From Oryzias latipes (lineage: Eukaryota > Chordata > Actinopteri > Beloniformes > Adrianichthyidae): DNA of 64,000 bases. The stretch covers positions 20,399,494 to 20,463,493 of the forward strand of contig NC_019881.2 of assembly GCF_002234675.1 (NCBI RefSeq), given 5' to 3'. Of this stretch, positions 11,101 through 22,670 are shown in pieces. The notes below the pieces were generated by a model. The model saw nothing but the letters and a program-made list of their open reading frames with translations, did not search any database and was not told the DNA's origin. A program made the position numbers and the translations under genes. Positions within the stretch are counted from its first letter, which is position 1, and the number at the start of each line of letters is the position of its first letter.

Positions 11101-13966
11101 GATTTCCTCCCTGAAAGGAGCACATTTATCATGTGATCACCACTTACAAACCCTTTGCGCATGGGAGGGTTGAAAAATTGAAATGACGTGCCTGGATCTC
11201 ACCGACTTACCCTTGCATGTTGTACAAGTGTTCACAACAACCTGTCACTCATAGAAAAACATTTGCATGCACTTTTTTTTCTTTATGGGCTCTCCCAGCG
11301 GTCTACAACCCTAATATATTGTGCCCCGTGGAGGTTTGCCCAGCTTTTACTCACAGATAAGCCCATGTGCTGCTTAATAAAAATCCTCAATATGCTTTGG
11401 AAAGGAGGAATATCTCAGTCGAATGTCATGGCCTCCCAACTCTGTAGTTAGGAGATATCCTGCTAAATATTATGCATCGCCATTGCTAGAATGCATTATC
11501 TGATACATCAGCAATTTCTGTAGATTGTTCATTTTCAGTTTGATTTTGAATTTCAGGCCTGATTTGGACCCGAACAACCTGGAGGGAAACTCCAGTGAGG
11601 CGTCCAGGATCTTCAGAACGGACGAACTCTTCTCTGCTTTCCATTACTCAGGTAGGACACGGCAGACTGCCTTGTGTTGCAGACTTCTATGACACAGCAT
11701 TAATAAATTCTTAAGCAATAAAAGTCTTGAAGGAGCCTCATGAAGCAACAGTGGATGTGCTTATGAGTCTTTGAGCCCCCAGCATCCCCCTGTAACTGCA
11801 TCTTTCAATGGCATTCCTTACTGGACTCGTATCCCTGCACACCTAAAGACCACCGACACACACACAAAAAAAAACACCCAACACACAGGCTGTTACAAAT
11901 GTGTGCTTGTGTGTGTTCTCTGCAGAGAAATGTGAATGCAAGGAGCAAGTGCTGACCAACAGCAAACTTTTCTGCACCATGAACTATGCATACGGTAAGA
12001 GTTCCATCTTCCACATCGCAGATTTCCATGATTAGGATTCAATCATATTTGAACCAAACGTCTAAAGATCCAATGCAGAAAATCGGTATTTCAATCTTAA
12101 TGAACGACGAGTGAAATCTGCTGCGGATTTCAAAAACATTTAGGGGCATCTAATTTCAGTGTTGCTGAGCCCCCCCCCCCAAAAAAATTGAAAGTAAGTT
12201 GGAATCCCCACGGTAGGAAATCCACTTAAAAACATCCAAAAACAAATATTTTTATTACAAAAACAATTATATTTTAAAGGGATTTCGCCAAAGAAATTAC
12301 TTAAGATTAGCTAAATGAGACATTTTTTGTATTCCACCTTCTTAAAACTGCATACATGACAATAAAAAAAATTGTTTATGAAACATTTCTTAAGATTTCT
12401 TCTATTAAAATAACTGTTTTATGTGTTTGTTCTTTGTCATTTTACTTTTTTACAATAATGCCTATATTTTAGCCGTCTGACAACTTGCTGACAAAATAAA
12501 AGCTTAGATAAAACAGTTTTTAATGTTGTGATTATCGCTGATGATGGAAAGTTTCAAAGTTTGTTTCAAAACTTCACGAAAACCACTTGAAGCGTTTCAC
12601 TTTTGGCATTAAATCATATTTTCTGGCAAGGACTTCAAGGTGTTACGCAAACATCGGGACCTCCTGAAGGCCCAGGATCACATTTAGTGGCTGCCTTCAT
12701 AAAATATTAAAAACTGGAGAGAAATCATGAGTTCCTCTCCAACCCCTGGGGAGGAAGGAAACCTCATCTGAATTTCAGCTGCAGTTATGAAAGTTCCAGG
12801 ATCAGATAAACTTTCTTTTGAAGTTTGTCCAGACACCAAACACACATCTGTCAGTTTCTCATCACCATTCCACGTCTGGCTTTTTCTGTAACCTCTATCT
12901 TGTTCATAAAGTTATCGCATTTATGCGGGTTTTGAGTGTTTTTTTCTTATAAAGTCTCTTGAAGTTGGAATGGTGTTGAAACCTTTTGACTTGCTGACCT
13001 TTCAGTGCTGAAGGTGAGGGTCCTGACGGCCCACGACAAAGGCACCCATGCTGAGGTGGAGGTCAAAGTTCAGAAGGTGCTCAGCCCGAGCAGCAAGATG
13101 AAGATACAGCGAGGTCGAGTTACTCTTTACCCCAAGTCCTGGACTGCACGGGGCTGCACCTGCCCCATCCTCAACCCAGGTGAGAAACCCTGTCATGAAG
13201 GACAGAGGACAAACTCTGTGATCTCCAGGAAATTACTATCAGATGAAGGCAGGTGTGGCTGGGAATTAATGTTATTAATATGATAAACAATTGAACAAAA
13301 CTGTATTTTGAACATTTTGGATTAGTTTGAAACCATTTCTGACTTTGTCCCTTTTGCCAAATCTATCACTGAGTCCAGAAAGTGAAAAGTCCTGTGGAAA
13401 ACCAAGGCTTATTCCATGAAACTTAATGTCAAATATTCCTTTAAAATGGTACAGCTAAAGCATAATAAAGAAAGAGAAAGCAAAAAATTGTTAAGAAATG
13501 ATTTACTTTGTACTGTTTCTGTACCAGCCCTTTAATGCTAATGTTTCAGACATGGACAGAAGGTCATTTTATGGAGACTGATTGCTGGTTCAACATCTGG
13601 ACAAAGATAAATGAAGTCCTAAAAAACAAAGTGAATATTTTACCATTTTCACTTTGGTCTGTCCTCTAAAGCAGGGATCCCCCCAATGCAGATTGGCGCA
13701 AAGCTGCTGTTCTTTGCTTCGGAATCCGCTGGAATTGCTTGCTGTCAAACTGCTGACCTGCAACTTTGGAGTTTAAATCTGTGGTTGCTTCTTGGAATGT
13801 CGACTGTTTCTGCCTTTGTTTATCAGGTGTGGAGTACCTGGTGGCGGGTTACTTGGACCGCAAACAGGGCCATCTCCTGGTGAACATGAAAAGCTTCGTG
13901 AAGCCTTGGAAAGCCAGTTTGGGCCGCAAAGTCCTCACAATGCTGAAGAAAGACTGCAACTGGTAG
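2051..13966 (+). CDS. ntn4: netrin-4 (partial, C-terminal half)
   Basis: Secreted netrin of basement membranes; in the family it binds laminin gamma chains and affects laminin networks, vessels and axons. Seven exons join in phase (2051-2177, 2882-3067, 10354-10567, 11557-11651, 11926-11994, 13006-13179, 13827-13966) to give 334 residues ending in a stop. Visible residues 1-42 finish one laminin-type EGF repeat ([16 protein letters not shown]), 43-104 form another ([10 protein letters not shown]), 105-176 a third (CSCHPMGS to [14 protein letters not shown]). A short linker with an NSS glycosylation sequon follows, then the NTR domain from about residue 210 (KCECKEQ) through [11 protein letters not shown] and MKSFVKPWK to the final cysteine. 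The match to netrin-4 rather than netrin-1/3 rests on the linker, GCTCPILNP and EYLVAG. The laminin N-terminal domain and first EGF part are upstream of the window. One EGF repeat lacks a spacer residue (see findings). Confidence 0.95.
2214..2717 (-). mobile_element. family A miniature element, copy 2
   Basis: Inverted copy. CAGTGGTCTTT appears near its left end, GCTCCTGATTCACAA in the right half, and ATTGGAGTGGGTGTTTAA at the right end carries the terminal repeat with TTAA. It begins only about 37 bases after the splice donor of the ntn4 exon at 2051-2177. Confidence 0.75.
2882..3067 (+). CDS. ntn4: ntn4 exon, EGF-like repeat
   Basis: Acceptor TTGCCAG, donor C|GTGAGT. Reads [15 protein letters not shown], then [13 protein letters not shown] and [12 protein letters not shown]. 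Phase 1 on both sides, so the exon is a symmetric EGF module. Confidence 0.95.
5793..6140 (+). mobile_element. family A miniature element, copy 3
   Basis: Left end CCCACTCTGATGAAAATTG, the internal segment CGGGCCACAAGCTCCCTGC, and right end GATCAAAAGATGG. Internally shortened relative to copy 1. Confidence 0.65.
6437..6760 (-). repeat. dispersed fish repeat, 'GGTCGCCAGTCTGTC' family, inverted
   Basis: Contains decayed forms of the ends seen in the better copy at 28930-29226: the gene-finding-style phrase for calculated 'TAGGCTCCAGCAACCC', the 'GTGTGTG...TGGCCACC' interval and the 'CACATGTGGATTTTCTC' part, in reverse order. Probably SINE-like or satellite-like. Confidence 0.55.
8575..8812 (+). 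repeat. SINE-like repeat
   Basis: Contains CTTTTGGCTTTTCCCATCAG and GGGGTCGCCACAGCGAA, followed by CCGGATGCCCTTCCTGACGC and a tRNA-like tail (GTTGAACCCTGG, GCTAAACCGGCTC). I recognise this as a widespread teleost interspersed repeat; its class is from memory. Confidence 0.65.
10354..10567 (+). CDS. ntn4: ntn4 exon, third EGF-like repeat
   Basis: Acceptor CTTTCCCAG, donor GG|GTAGGT. Encodes [36 protein letters not shown] and [17 protein letters not shown], with the cysteine spacing of laminin-type EGF repeats. Confidence 0.95.
10790..11355. repeat. dispersed repeat family D, copy 1
   Basis: Shares ordered segments with 22185-22670: CGTGAAGTATT-like sequence, GGTGATGCTGT/GTTGATGCTGT, CATAATACGT, ATGGGCTC...AGCGGTCTACAA, and GTGCCCCGTGGAGGTTTG against GGGCCACCGTACAGGTTTGG. 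Diverged copies, no open frame. Confidence 0.5.
11557..11651 (+). CDS. ntn4: ntn4 exon, linker between EGF repeats and NTR domain
   Basis: Acceptor TTTCAG, donor G|GTAGGA. Cysteine-free linker [17 protein letters not shown] ending FSAFHYS; NSS is a possible N-glycosylation site. The linker is shorter than I recall for mammalian netrin-4. Confidence 0.87.
11926..11994 (+). CDS. ntn4: ntn4 exon, start of NTR domain
   Basis: Acceptor TTCTCTGCAG, donor G|GTAAGA. Encodes [17 protein letters not shown] and MNYAY, holding the first cysteines of the netrin/NTR module. Confidence 0.92.
13006..13179 (+). CDS. ntn4: ntn4 exon, NTR domain core
   Basis: Acceptor CCTTTCAG, donor AG|GTGAGA. Encodes [15 protein letters not shown] and the strand-rich core up to [13 protein letters not shown], a strongly netrin-4-like stretch. 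Confidence 0.95.
13827..13966 (+). CDS. ntn4: ntn4 last coding exon
   Basis: Acceptor TTTATCAG. Encodes [32 protein letters not shown] and KKDCNW, then TAG at 13964-13966. Confidence 0.95.
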
Positions 13967-14800
13967 ATGGACAAACGCTGCACCCGAGGAAGGAGTTCCC
14001 TGACAGAAGAGACCGTTTCTGATTTTGAAAAGCCCAGCGACTTTTTTTCTCTTCGTTTATTCTTCTTCCTGACTCAACAAGGATTTGAATAAATCCCAGT
14101 TTTGGAGAACTGAACTGAGAGGACTGAACCCTCCATCTCTGTCAAGAGGGAGAACAGCAGCACAAAGCACCAGCTGAAGTATGCACGCACGGCTTTGTTT
14201 TATAAAAACAGACGTCTTGCATCTGATAAAACGTTTCTTCCAGTGTGGGATTCCAGAAAGAAAATCCTCCACTGTTTCTGTTGCAGATATCCAACCACAG
14301 TGACTGAACAAGGATTGAATCCTTCATGTACTCTTTCTCCTCTGCAGCACTTTAGCCTATAAGATGGACTGAGAAAACACAGACACACAAAGAAAGAAGG
14401 ATTTAACTCCCACTCAAATCACACTATAGATACACCACGTCCATTGTTCCAACAGTGGACACACTCTCAAAGAGGCAGCAGTGTGTAAGTAGTTCACACA
14501 TGGTGCAAAGCACACAGAGGGACGCTGAACAAGCCATACATGCCACTACAGGTGGATAAATCTTAGTCAATCCAGGTGCGCCTGTGTTGAAATCGGAGCG
14601 AATGGGTTCTGCCCTGGACGCAAATGTATTTGCCTTTTTTACTGTGTGAGACTGAGGCGCTACGATACGAGCACAGCTCTTTGTAAGTCTGAATCCAACA
14701 CATGTCCTTTGTACACTGCTGAGCTCCTGCTCCTACCTTTGTGCTCTTGTACTGTATTATTTGTATATATCTAAATAAATATTATTTCTCATTTTTTGTG
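13967..14800 (+). other. ntn4: ntn4 3' untranslated region
   Basis: Non-coding sequence after the stop. AATAAA motifs occur at 14088-14093 (proximal) and 14774-14779 (distal, in an AT-rich context followed by a T-rich run), so two alternative 3' ends are possible. Without transcript data I favour the distal site. Confidence 0.6.
14774..14779 (+). terminator. ntn4 distal polyadenylation signal
   Basis: AATAAA about 810 bases after the ntn4 stop, followed within 40 bases by T/GT-rich sequence of the kind found downstream of cleavage sites. Confidence 0.55.
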
Positions 14801-15954
14801 TTACTTGTTGTTTTTACTTTAGGCCTGTAAACAAAACAAAAACGATAATCCACAGGAATGACAGTTAAATTCCTGATTTTTAATTGAACCCAGTTGGAAT
14901 AAATCATCAAAATCAAATTTCCTATAAAAGCCAATTTTAATTGATTTTGATCAACAGTTTCAGAACAAATAAAACTTTGTCAAATTCAGAATTCTCACAT
15001 TAAAAACTCAACAGAACTGCACTATTTCAAGAAACAGCTTTAAAAGAAAACAAATTAATGGGTTTGATAAATCAACACTACTTTATTCCATTTAATTTTT
15101 ATACGTTAATTTTCTTAAATTCAGTTCTATTTTATACTTGTGAGAAAATAATGATCTATATTTGTTGTTGGAATCGTGACAGTTAATAGTATTATTAAAA
15201 CTAGAAATAACAGTGTTTTAGAAATCAAAGATTTAACCTTTGGTTTGTATTTGTGTCAAAATGGTTCAGCATTTTTTTCTTTTGTCTTATTTTGTTTCTA
15301 AAGAAGCTTTTATCCCTGGTGGCAATTCTTGTTATGAGGATTTAATTTTGACGATATCAGATTTAGATAACAAGTGAAAACTCCTCCCAAATGTTAGAAC
15401 AGGTTAGCCTGGCATTATAGCAGATAAAGTTGTTGTCGTTTTGAACTAAACTTTTTGAATTAAGTGTTGTGTTTTTAAATCAGTTTCTTTTCTAAAGTGG
15501 TTATTTCAGTGTGTTTATGGCTCTCTTTTTATAGTATGAGCTACATTTAGTGCATCAAAAGTGTGGTATATTCTAGCTTTTTAGGAATTTGAGGTTTTAT
15601 TACTAAAATCCATCTGTCAACATTTAAAACAAAGGAATCATCGGTGTAACATCATAGAAGGCCTTCTAGCACTCGTGCTCAGAATATTAATCACAGAACT
15701 GCTTAATTGGTAGACACAGCACTTGAAACTGCAATGAAATTACTGTGAATGTGAGATATCATGCTTTTAGGCACACAGTACAAAAGTAATTTTTCCATTT
15801 TGACAACATAAACTATGCCCATCTGCAAAAAACGTTTTAATTACAAATTTAAGGACATATTAACAAACAACTTTATGAAATGGATAAAACTTCTGCTTCG
15901 TAAAAATCCTTTGTCTTTTACTAGCAACAACAGAACAGTCTTTGGAACCTTTAT

Positions 15955-15992
15955 AAATCAAATCAAATCAACCTTTATTTATATAGCACTTT
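15955..15992. repeat. LINE-tail-like fragment
   Basis: AATCAACCTTTATTTATATA followed by GCACTTT is a motif found at the ends of common fish retroelements; a related stretch starts the repeat at 53133. Only this short piece is visible. Confidence 0.4.
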
Positions 15993-16039
15993 TATATGTA
16001 TTATAAATATATATATTATAAATATACATTAAATATATA

Positions 16040-16490
16040 TTAAAGAGCCACTCAGATGGAAATTGTGGTCTTTGGTGTTTTAAAAATTTGTTCTTGTGGA
16101 ATTTTTTGATGGTTTTAAGAAAATCAAGCTTAAAATTAAAGTTCGGAGTATTTCTTTTTTCAAATCATTGTGAATCAGGAGCAGACGAAGAAAATGCTGT
16201 TTGAAATCTTTTTTTCATTTTTTTATGAAGAAAATATGCTGGGCGGGCCACAAGCTCCCTGCTAGGCTCCACAACAGTGAGGGGAAGTGGGGACGGGGTT
16301 GCTCTGTGCCAGCGGTCCCGCCCACAATTTGGAGGTGAATTTCTAACGAACTACTGCCGCTCTGCAAAAACTATGTCTTAGAATATAACACAAGTTAATC
16401 TCTTTGGCTAAAATTGGTATATTCATAATTAAAAGACCACTGGGAACACTTTGAAAACAGCTCAAAAGATGATTGGGGTGGGACTTTAAT
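16040..16490 (+). mobile_element. family A miniature element, copy 4 (both ends present)
   Basis: Best-delimited copy: TTAA at 16040-16043 opens TTAAAGAGCCACTCAGATGG and the element closes with GGGGTGGGACTTTAA, TTAA at 16487-16490. The ends are inverted repeats of each other and TTAA is present at both, as expected of a TTAA-targeting cut-and-paste transposon. The inside has the usual family A blocks and no coding frame. Confidence 0.8.
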
Positions 16491-16635
16491 AAAAATTTAT
16501 ATTTGCTTACAGTAATGTAAGAACGTTTCATGTTTCATTTAATTTCATTCAATTTTTAAACATACATTTATGTTTTATTAGTGTGAAACACTAACTGTAA
16601 AACTGGCATTATGGTCATCATGACATTATGGCCAA

Positions 16636-17161
16636 ATCTGAATTGCCTTCCTACCCCTGCTTGTTCTCCCTACCCCAATACACTTAGCCCTCCATAAGGA
16701 AAGATATGGAAAAAATAATGTATTCAAATTCAGATGTCACTACTGTTTGATGGTGTCATCAACAGTCGCCGGTGAGCTACATTAGGACGTAGCTGCCAGC
16801 GCTCTGAAAATACTAACACAGGTTTTATTTACTTGCTTTATGACTTTATTTACTTAAAGTCATGCAAGAACAAAAATTCAGAACTGACATTTAAACATTA
16901 ACTTCTGTGCTTCAGAGCACAAACACTTGAATTTAATTTAATTCAATTCTTTTTTATTTATGGAACCGGCAATTATGTAAGAAGAAATGTGTTTCTCCTC
17001 TGCGTCACAAGTGAGATCTACAGGCAGAAGGATATTCAGTCCTAAGTCGCTACGGCTTCTCCTTTAAAAAAAAGACATTTTTGGACACCACTACAGCTTC
17101 AAATGGCCCTACAAATAGAGAAATAGGGAGGAGCAGTAGGGGTAGGGTAAGCAATTCAGGT
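16636..17161. mobile_element. miniature inverted-repeat element (family F)
   Basis: The left end TCTGAATTGCCTTCCTACCC is matched by the inverse of the right end, GGGTAGGGTAAGCAATTCAG. About 525 bp between, no transposase frame. Seen once in the window. Confidence 0.6.
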
Positions 17162-18989
17162 TCGACCTGTGACTTCTTTACAGAATATCTTTACCGACAA
17201 AAGTAAATTATTTTAGCTGCATAGACCCTAAAACTAGCAAACTATCTTGTTTCGCTAATTGTAGGTTGATTTTCAGGCGGCCAATTTTTTTCCATTTGTT
17301 TTTTATAAATACTGGCTGGAAATTCATAAAAATGTGCGATTTTTGGAGGTCACATAGACAAATGAATGTGCGCAGACTAACTTGACTGGCCTATACTTAG
17401 CCTTTAACTCATTAATTTGTTAAAACAGCTGTTATATAGAGCTATAAAATGTTAAACATTTATTCACAAGGTTAAGATAACAGAAATATTTCACAGGTTT
17501 TCCAATCTGTTATTTCACAAATGAGAAAACAATTGTAAAAATCCTGTTAAGTTGTATCAACCAGGCCTCTGTAGTCGCTCCAAAGTTTGCTTGTTTGAAC
17601 ATAGTTGACCCCAACACTCTCACATTAACACCAACTCAACAGGCCTTGAAATACTTACTACATCAATTAGACAGGAATATCCTTATCGTGCCACCCTTTC
17701 TCACACACGCACCCCTCCTGTTCTTTTCTGGGTGCTTTCAGATGAAGTCATCCATCACTCCTGCTCCCATAACACTCTGGAACGTTCACACAGTTTCACA
17801 GAATTCAGACCATAACAGAGAATCCAGGACGGGCACACACTCTGTTTGGGTTTGGACAGATCGAATGCTTTCCATTCAAAGTGACGTGGTTTGTCAAGAG
17901 GTGTGGATGCATTCCTGGCACGTCGAGCAGCACTCTGTGGCTGGGTGGGTCAAAAGTCACTCACCTGTGTGCAGGCCTCGCCCTGCTGACGAGAGGTGAG
18001 CAGGCGGGGATGTTTTTCCACAGCTAAGACCAGATAGCCTCTTGAACTGACATTTCCTTATTCAAGGCCAATTCACATGATTGTGAGTGGTCAGCTTGTC
18101 TAAATATTATTATTACAGCAATAGAAAGGGTGAATGTGTCAGAAAAACCACGAACAGACAACTGGAGCATTTGGATTTTTTGGGGGATTTTGGGTTTAAA
18201 ACGGAATTAAAAACTGTATTATTTGAGGTTGTTTGATCCAAAGTGATTTTTTTTTCCCCCAAGGTGGTCTGCTCGATTTGTTCAGCTGTAAAAGCTAACC
18301 TAAACTTATGTGCAGATCAAATAAAGGAACCACGACTTGCCTTAAAACAAGATTTTTCAGTTTGCATTCAGGTGAACTCCAGCGCAGTACAGAACAGTGT
18401 GAATGCACCGTCTATCCACTATAACGCCTGAAACTACAATCACAACACGCGTTCAAGAGACCATTACTACTTTCTGTTAACGTATATTATTTTGGTATAG
18501 ATATGCAGAAGATTATTTGCTAGAAGAGTTCTAGCCATTTCGCCTGCATTAGTCTGCCTATAAATCCTATAAAACATGTTTATATGATCTACTTTCCTTA
18601 CTTTGAAGCAGAGTGGATAAAAGGCAATGCAATTAACGATTAAAATGAGGACCATCCCATTATTATTGTTTGAATAATTCCAAATACATGTGTGAACTTG
18701 ATTGTGGTGAAATAACAATAACACTCTATTTTAATTACAACCACTGAGTGTTACATTGTAATGTGCATTAATGATTACTGAAATGTTTAAATTACAATCA
18801 ATAAGCTATTGATTTTGTTTACTTGATCTGCAATGTGTAACAATAATTACTGGTTTGATGTTATCATGTGTTCTAATGATAATCAATTATTATTACATAT
18901 CGGTACCGTTACTGTTTACTGAAATCATGAATGAATGTTTTCTAAAGATCATCAATCATTTCTAAGCACATGATTTTGTTATTTCAAGA

Positions 18990-19320
18990 GAATCTATCTG
19001 ATCAGAACCGGATTTGAAACACTGTAAAACTATCAAATGAATGAACTCAGTATGGGTGGGATCATATAAGATTGCTTCTTCCCACTCCTTTTCAAGCAAT
19101 AAATCAAACTCTACTTATACTTTAGTTAATGATCACTGTATTTAATTAAGCAAATGTGATTCAAGTGAGGTTTTTGTTTTGCTTTATTTTCTGTCTTTTT
19201 AATCTATGCATTTCATCATTTCTGTAATGAGTTTGATAAATATGTGTAAATTCTTTATTGCTTTGACTACAATGCTTGAAATAAATCAATAAAATCAAAT
19301 CAAAATCAAATTATCAAGAC
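18990..19320 (+). repeat. probable 5'-truncated LINE 3' end
   Basis: Contains GGGTGGGATCATATAAGATT and GCTTCTTCCCACTCCTTTTC, then AT-rich sequence ending in AAATCAATAAAATCAAATC-type tail repeats. The phrase resembles 3' ends of fish LINEs as I remember them; no reverse-transcriptase frame is present. Confidence 0.45.
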
Positions 19321-21384
19321 GGATCAAATTGTCTTTTTCTGATTTATTTTGCTCTTCTTGGAGTTTCCTGGCATGTAATTATGGATGCGTGTTACATCAG
19401 TAAGGAAGGAAAGAATAGAGGAAGGAAGCAGGTGGTCTTTTTGGCCACGGAAATAAAAAGATGGATGAAAGCCATTGTCAGTGACTTTATGCGCATTTTA
19501 AAGAGCCCTATTCAGAAGTGGAAATCCAACATGTAAATTTTGCATCACATGTTTGCATTTGATTCTTTAAAAAGTTAAACCTGTTAATAGCAGGACCTTT
19601 AATTTTTCATATTTAGTTAAAAATCCTGATGCAGCCAACAAAAATATTCCTTAAAGACTTCCCTGCACAGTGTTTTGGTCTTTTTTAATTAAAAAAAAAA
19701 GTCAGACCTGCCTGCACAAAATATTTATTCCCTTTACTGCAACTTTACATTTAGTTACTTCCACTTTTTTCTCTTTGTTTCTAATTGTTTCTGCTTTCTA
19801 AGCACTTGTTTGATGTACAAATGCTTAAAATTTGACTATTTTTTTTCATGCTTCGATATTTTGTTACATCGTGGATACTAATTATCATTAATGGCTAAGT
19901 TTTTCGTTTTTGTTTGGACATAACACAGGTTTGAACTGGCAAGATGCTGGTTATTAGAAGGATGAAGCCAAAAAAACATGCAGGACTTCAACAGGATTAA
20001 ATCAGATTTACTCTGGTTTTTGCCCTCATTAATCATTCTTTGACATTCAGTCTGTATCTGGTGACCCAAGCTGGACTGCACTGGCAAGTACTTGTTCCAG
20101 CAGAAAATGCTGAACGAAAGACTTTGAGAACATCGTGAAATGAATATATTCTCCTCTGTAAAGCACTTTAACACTTGGTCATCAAAGGCAGACCTTCAGA
20201 TTAGACCAAAGGAGGTGTTTGTGGGAACTAGCCTCGAAGCGTAGACACAACAGGACGTCACCAACTCGTGTGCTGCTGCAGCTGAACCACAGCCCTCACT
20301 TTCTCCTTTGCTCACTGGCTCACTCTTTGTCCCAGGATTGACTGGCCTTTCTCAGCCTGTGATGGAGATGTCCTGCAGGGGGTTGCATGGTGTGGGAAAC
20401 TAGTTGATGAATGAGTGTTTGGCATGCCTGTGCAGATTCATAGTTTGCTCCAGTATGCTTTATGTGTATGCGTTATTGTATTAACGTCAAATGCATGCAT
20501 GTGTGTCTGCAGGGACACAATGCTTTACTTGTGCTGCTATAGAATGGAGTTATGGCCTTTGTCCTGACAGCATTCTTGTGTTGCTATTGGTCTTGGAGTG
20601 CGTGGCAGCTCCCGCAGGCTCAGGGACAATAACCTCCCCCCACCTTCCCTTCCTCACACTGGGAGTCACAATGGCCCTCTAAGGCAGCACCCATTACCCT
20701 GAGACAGACGCACCAAAACTGGCCTGGAATGGGTGTCACACGGCAACCAGCACCCACTCCATTCAGGGGACCTGCGTTTGGTGGCAGAAGTGTTTTAAAG
20801 CAACTGCTGGTTAATTCAGAACCGGTTACTTATTGTGTTAAATCAGGAACATTCATGTCTTTTACTACAAGAGAGTAATCTGACACCAACTATGAGAAGC
20901 TGCCGGCTGAATGTAAAGCCCAGTGACCAGACATCCTACAGTACACTTACGCTGCAGCTAACAAAGAGTCTCAAAAGAAGTGGAAAACTTTCTAAAGGTC
21001 CAAACAAAACATATTTTAAAGTAAAGGTCAAATGTAATTTCTAACAAGTTCAGGATCAGAGGAAGTGACAGCGATGCCAAAGTCAAAACTGGGAAGATAA
21101 TCTGAGCTGCAAAATCTGTACAAAACAAAAATGGACTGAAACCTAAAGCCTTATGCTGGATTCACACTGGACTTGATTTGCACATCGAGTTTAAAAGTTA
21201 AGTTAATTTATAGACGTGATCTGAGGTCCTACGGCGCGAATTGGGCATCGGGCGCTGCCAGGTTGACGCGCAATCAGGCACTCAGCTTTAGGCACGTGAC
21301 GTTTTCAGTAACTCGATCAAAGGGTAAAAACAGTAATCCAGTATCAATGCGGGGATTTTCGTCCTGAACTTCTATCTTTTTTTT

Positions 21385-21500
21385 AACCATGCGGGGGGCC
21401 ACAGGGTTTCCGGAGACTGTCCCGGTTACTGTTGGGCACAAGCGGGAAAAACCCTGGACAGGTCGCCAGCCTGTCACAGAGCCCATGGGGCTGGAGCGAT
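21385..21500 (+). repeat. 'GGTCGCCAGYCTGTC' dispersed repeat fragment
   Basis: GGCCACAGGGTTTCCGGAGA and CAGGTCGCCAGCCTGTCACA match the 21826-22140 and 28930-29226 copies. Confidence 0.6.
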
Positions 21501-21825
21501 CGAGCCCCCTGCGACGACCAGACTCTGGGCGGCGGCATTCACCAGCTCCAGCTCTATGGCCTTATGATCTTTATCTTATTTTCATCAAGACAATAATAAA
21601 AAGATTCTCCATTTTTATTTTCGTTTTTTCCTCTCGGGTTAATGCTCAATTGGGCCACAGACGGACAGAGGTAACATTTAAAACAGCCATAACCCAGGTG
21701 CAGCTCCCATTGGAGGAGTGAAGAGCACTGGGGGAGACTGACGGACCTGGTAACCCACACACAGTAATGTGCTTGCATACAAACCCAAGCTACAACATCA
21801 TCCATGTTTTCAATGATGTGGCAAA

Positions 21826-22140
21826 GAATTCATTCATTCATTCATTCATTCATCTTCTTGACCGTTTATTCCCTTTCGGGGTCACGGGGTTGCCGGAGCC
21901 TATCCCGGCCACTTGGGCGTAGGCAAGGGATACCCTGGACTGGTCGCCAGTCTGTCACAGGGTAGAATATCTTCAACCACACATCCATTCACTCTCACAC
22001 TCACACCTATGGACAATTTAGAGTTGCCAATCAACCTATGAAGCATGTTTTTGGAGGCAAAGAATGAAGTCCAGAAAAACGTTGGCAGATGCTCCGCGGC
22101 CGGGGCGTCAAGGCGCAAAGGGCAGGATTCGAGCAGTACA
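21826..22140 (+). repeat. 'GGTCGCCAGTCTGTC' dispersed repeat with (ATTC)n head
   Basis: Starts with a TTCA tetranucleotide run (about 21827-21853), then GGGGTCACGGGGTTGCCGGA, CTGGTCGCCAGTCTGTCACA, CATTCACTCTCACACTCACA and GGACAATTTAGAGTTGCCAA. This arrangement is typical of a very common teleost repeat. Confidence 0.75.
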
Positions 22141-22184
22141 TTTGACACACATCAAAAGTAAGAGAGGAAGCAGACAAGAAGGTG

Positions 22185-22670
22185 TGAATGCATTATTAGT
22201 CACATTCATCCATACGGGAGGTTGAACTGCACGGGTGTTGCAGGTTTTTGGCCCCGTGGAGGGTTGTAAAGAGGAGCAGCCACACACTGAGCGGAGGTTT
22301 GTACGGTCCATTTTCATGACGTCCCTTGAGGTGGTCGTACGTGTGGTACGTGTATCGTGAAGTATTCGTAAGATTAATCTAAGTTGCAGGCACTTAAGAT
22401 GTGCGGTTGATGCTGTTGTACGCTGCCCTTATGCCAAATTCTAGCCTTTAGTAAGGTGCAATTAGGCCTACCACGTATGCACGGGTGGGTGCATAATACG
22501 TAAGTACCTGCGTCCCACCTACCTCACCCTTAATTACCTTCGTGTGTTGAATTCACTACAATCTGTTGCCCCCAACATGCCCATGCATGAACATTTTCTC
22601 TCTATTGGCTCACTGAGCGGTCTACAATATTTTGTGTGGGCCACCGTACAGGTTTGGCTACGTTTTTCCC
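22185..22670. repeat. dispersed repeat family D, copy 2
   Basis: Second copy of the repeat at 10790-11355; rich in CGTA words (GTGGTCGTACGTGTGGTACG). Confidence 0.5.

Noticed and set aside
17595..17999. 134-codon plus-strand frame between ntn4 and usp44
   Set aside because: No recognisable domain, no codon or splice support, and composition like the surrounding intergenic DNA.
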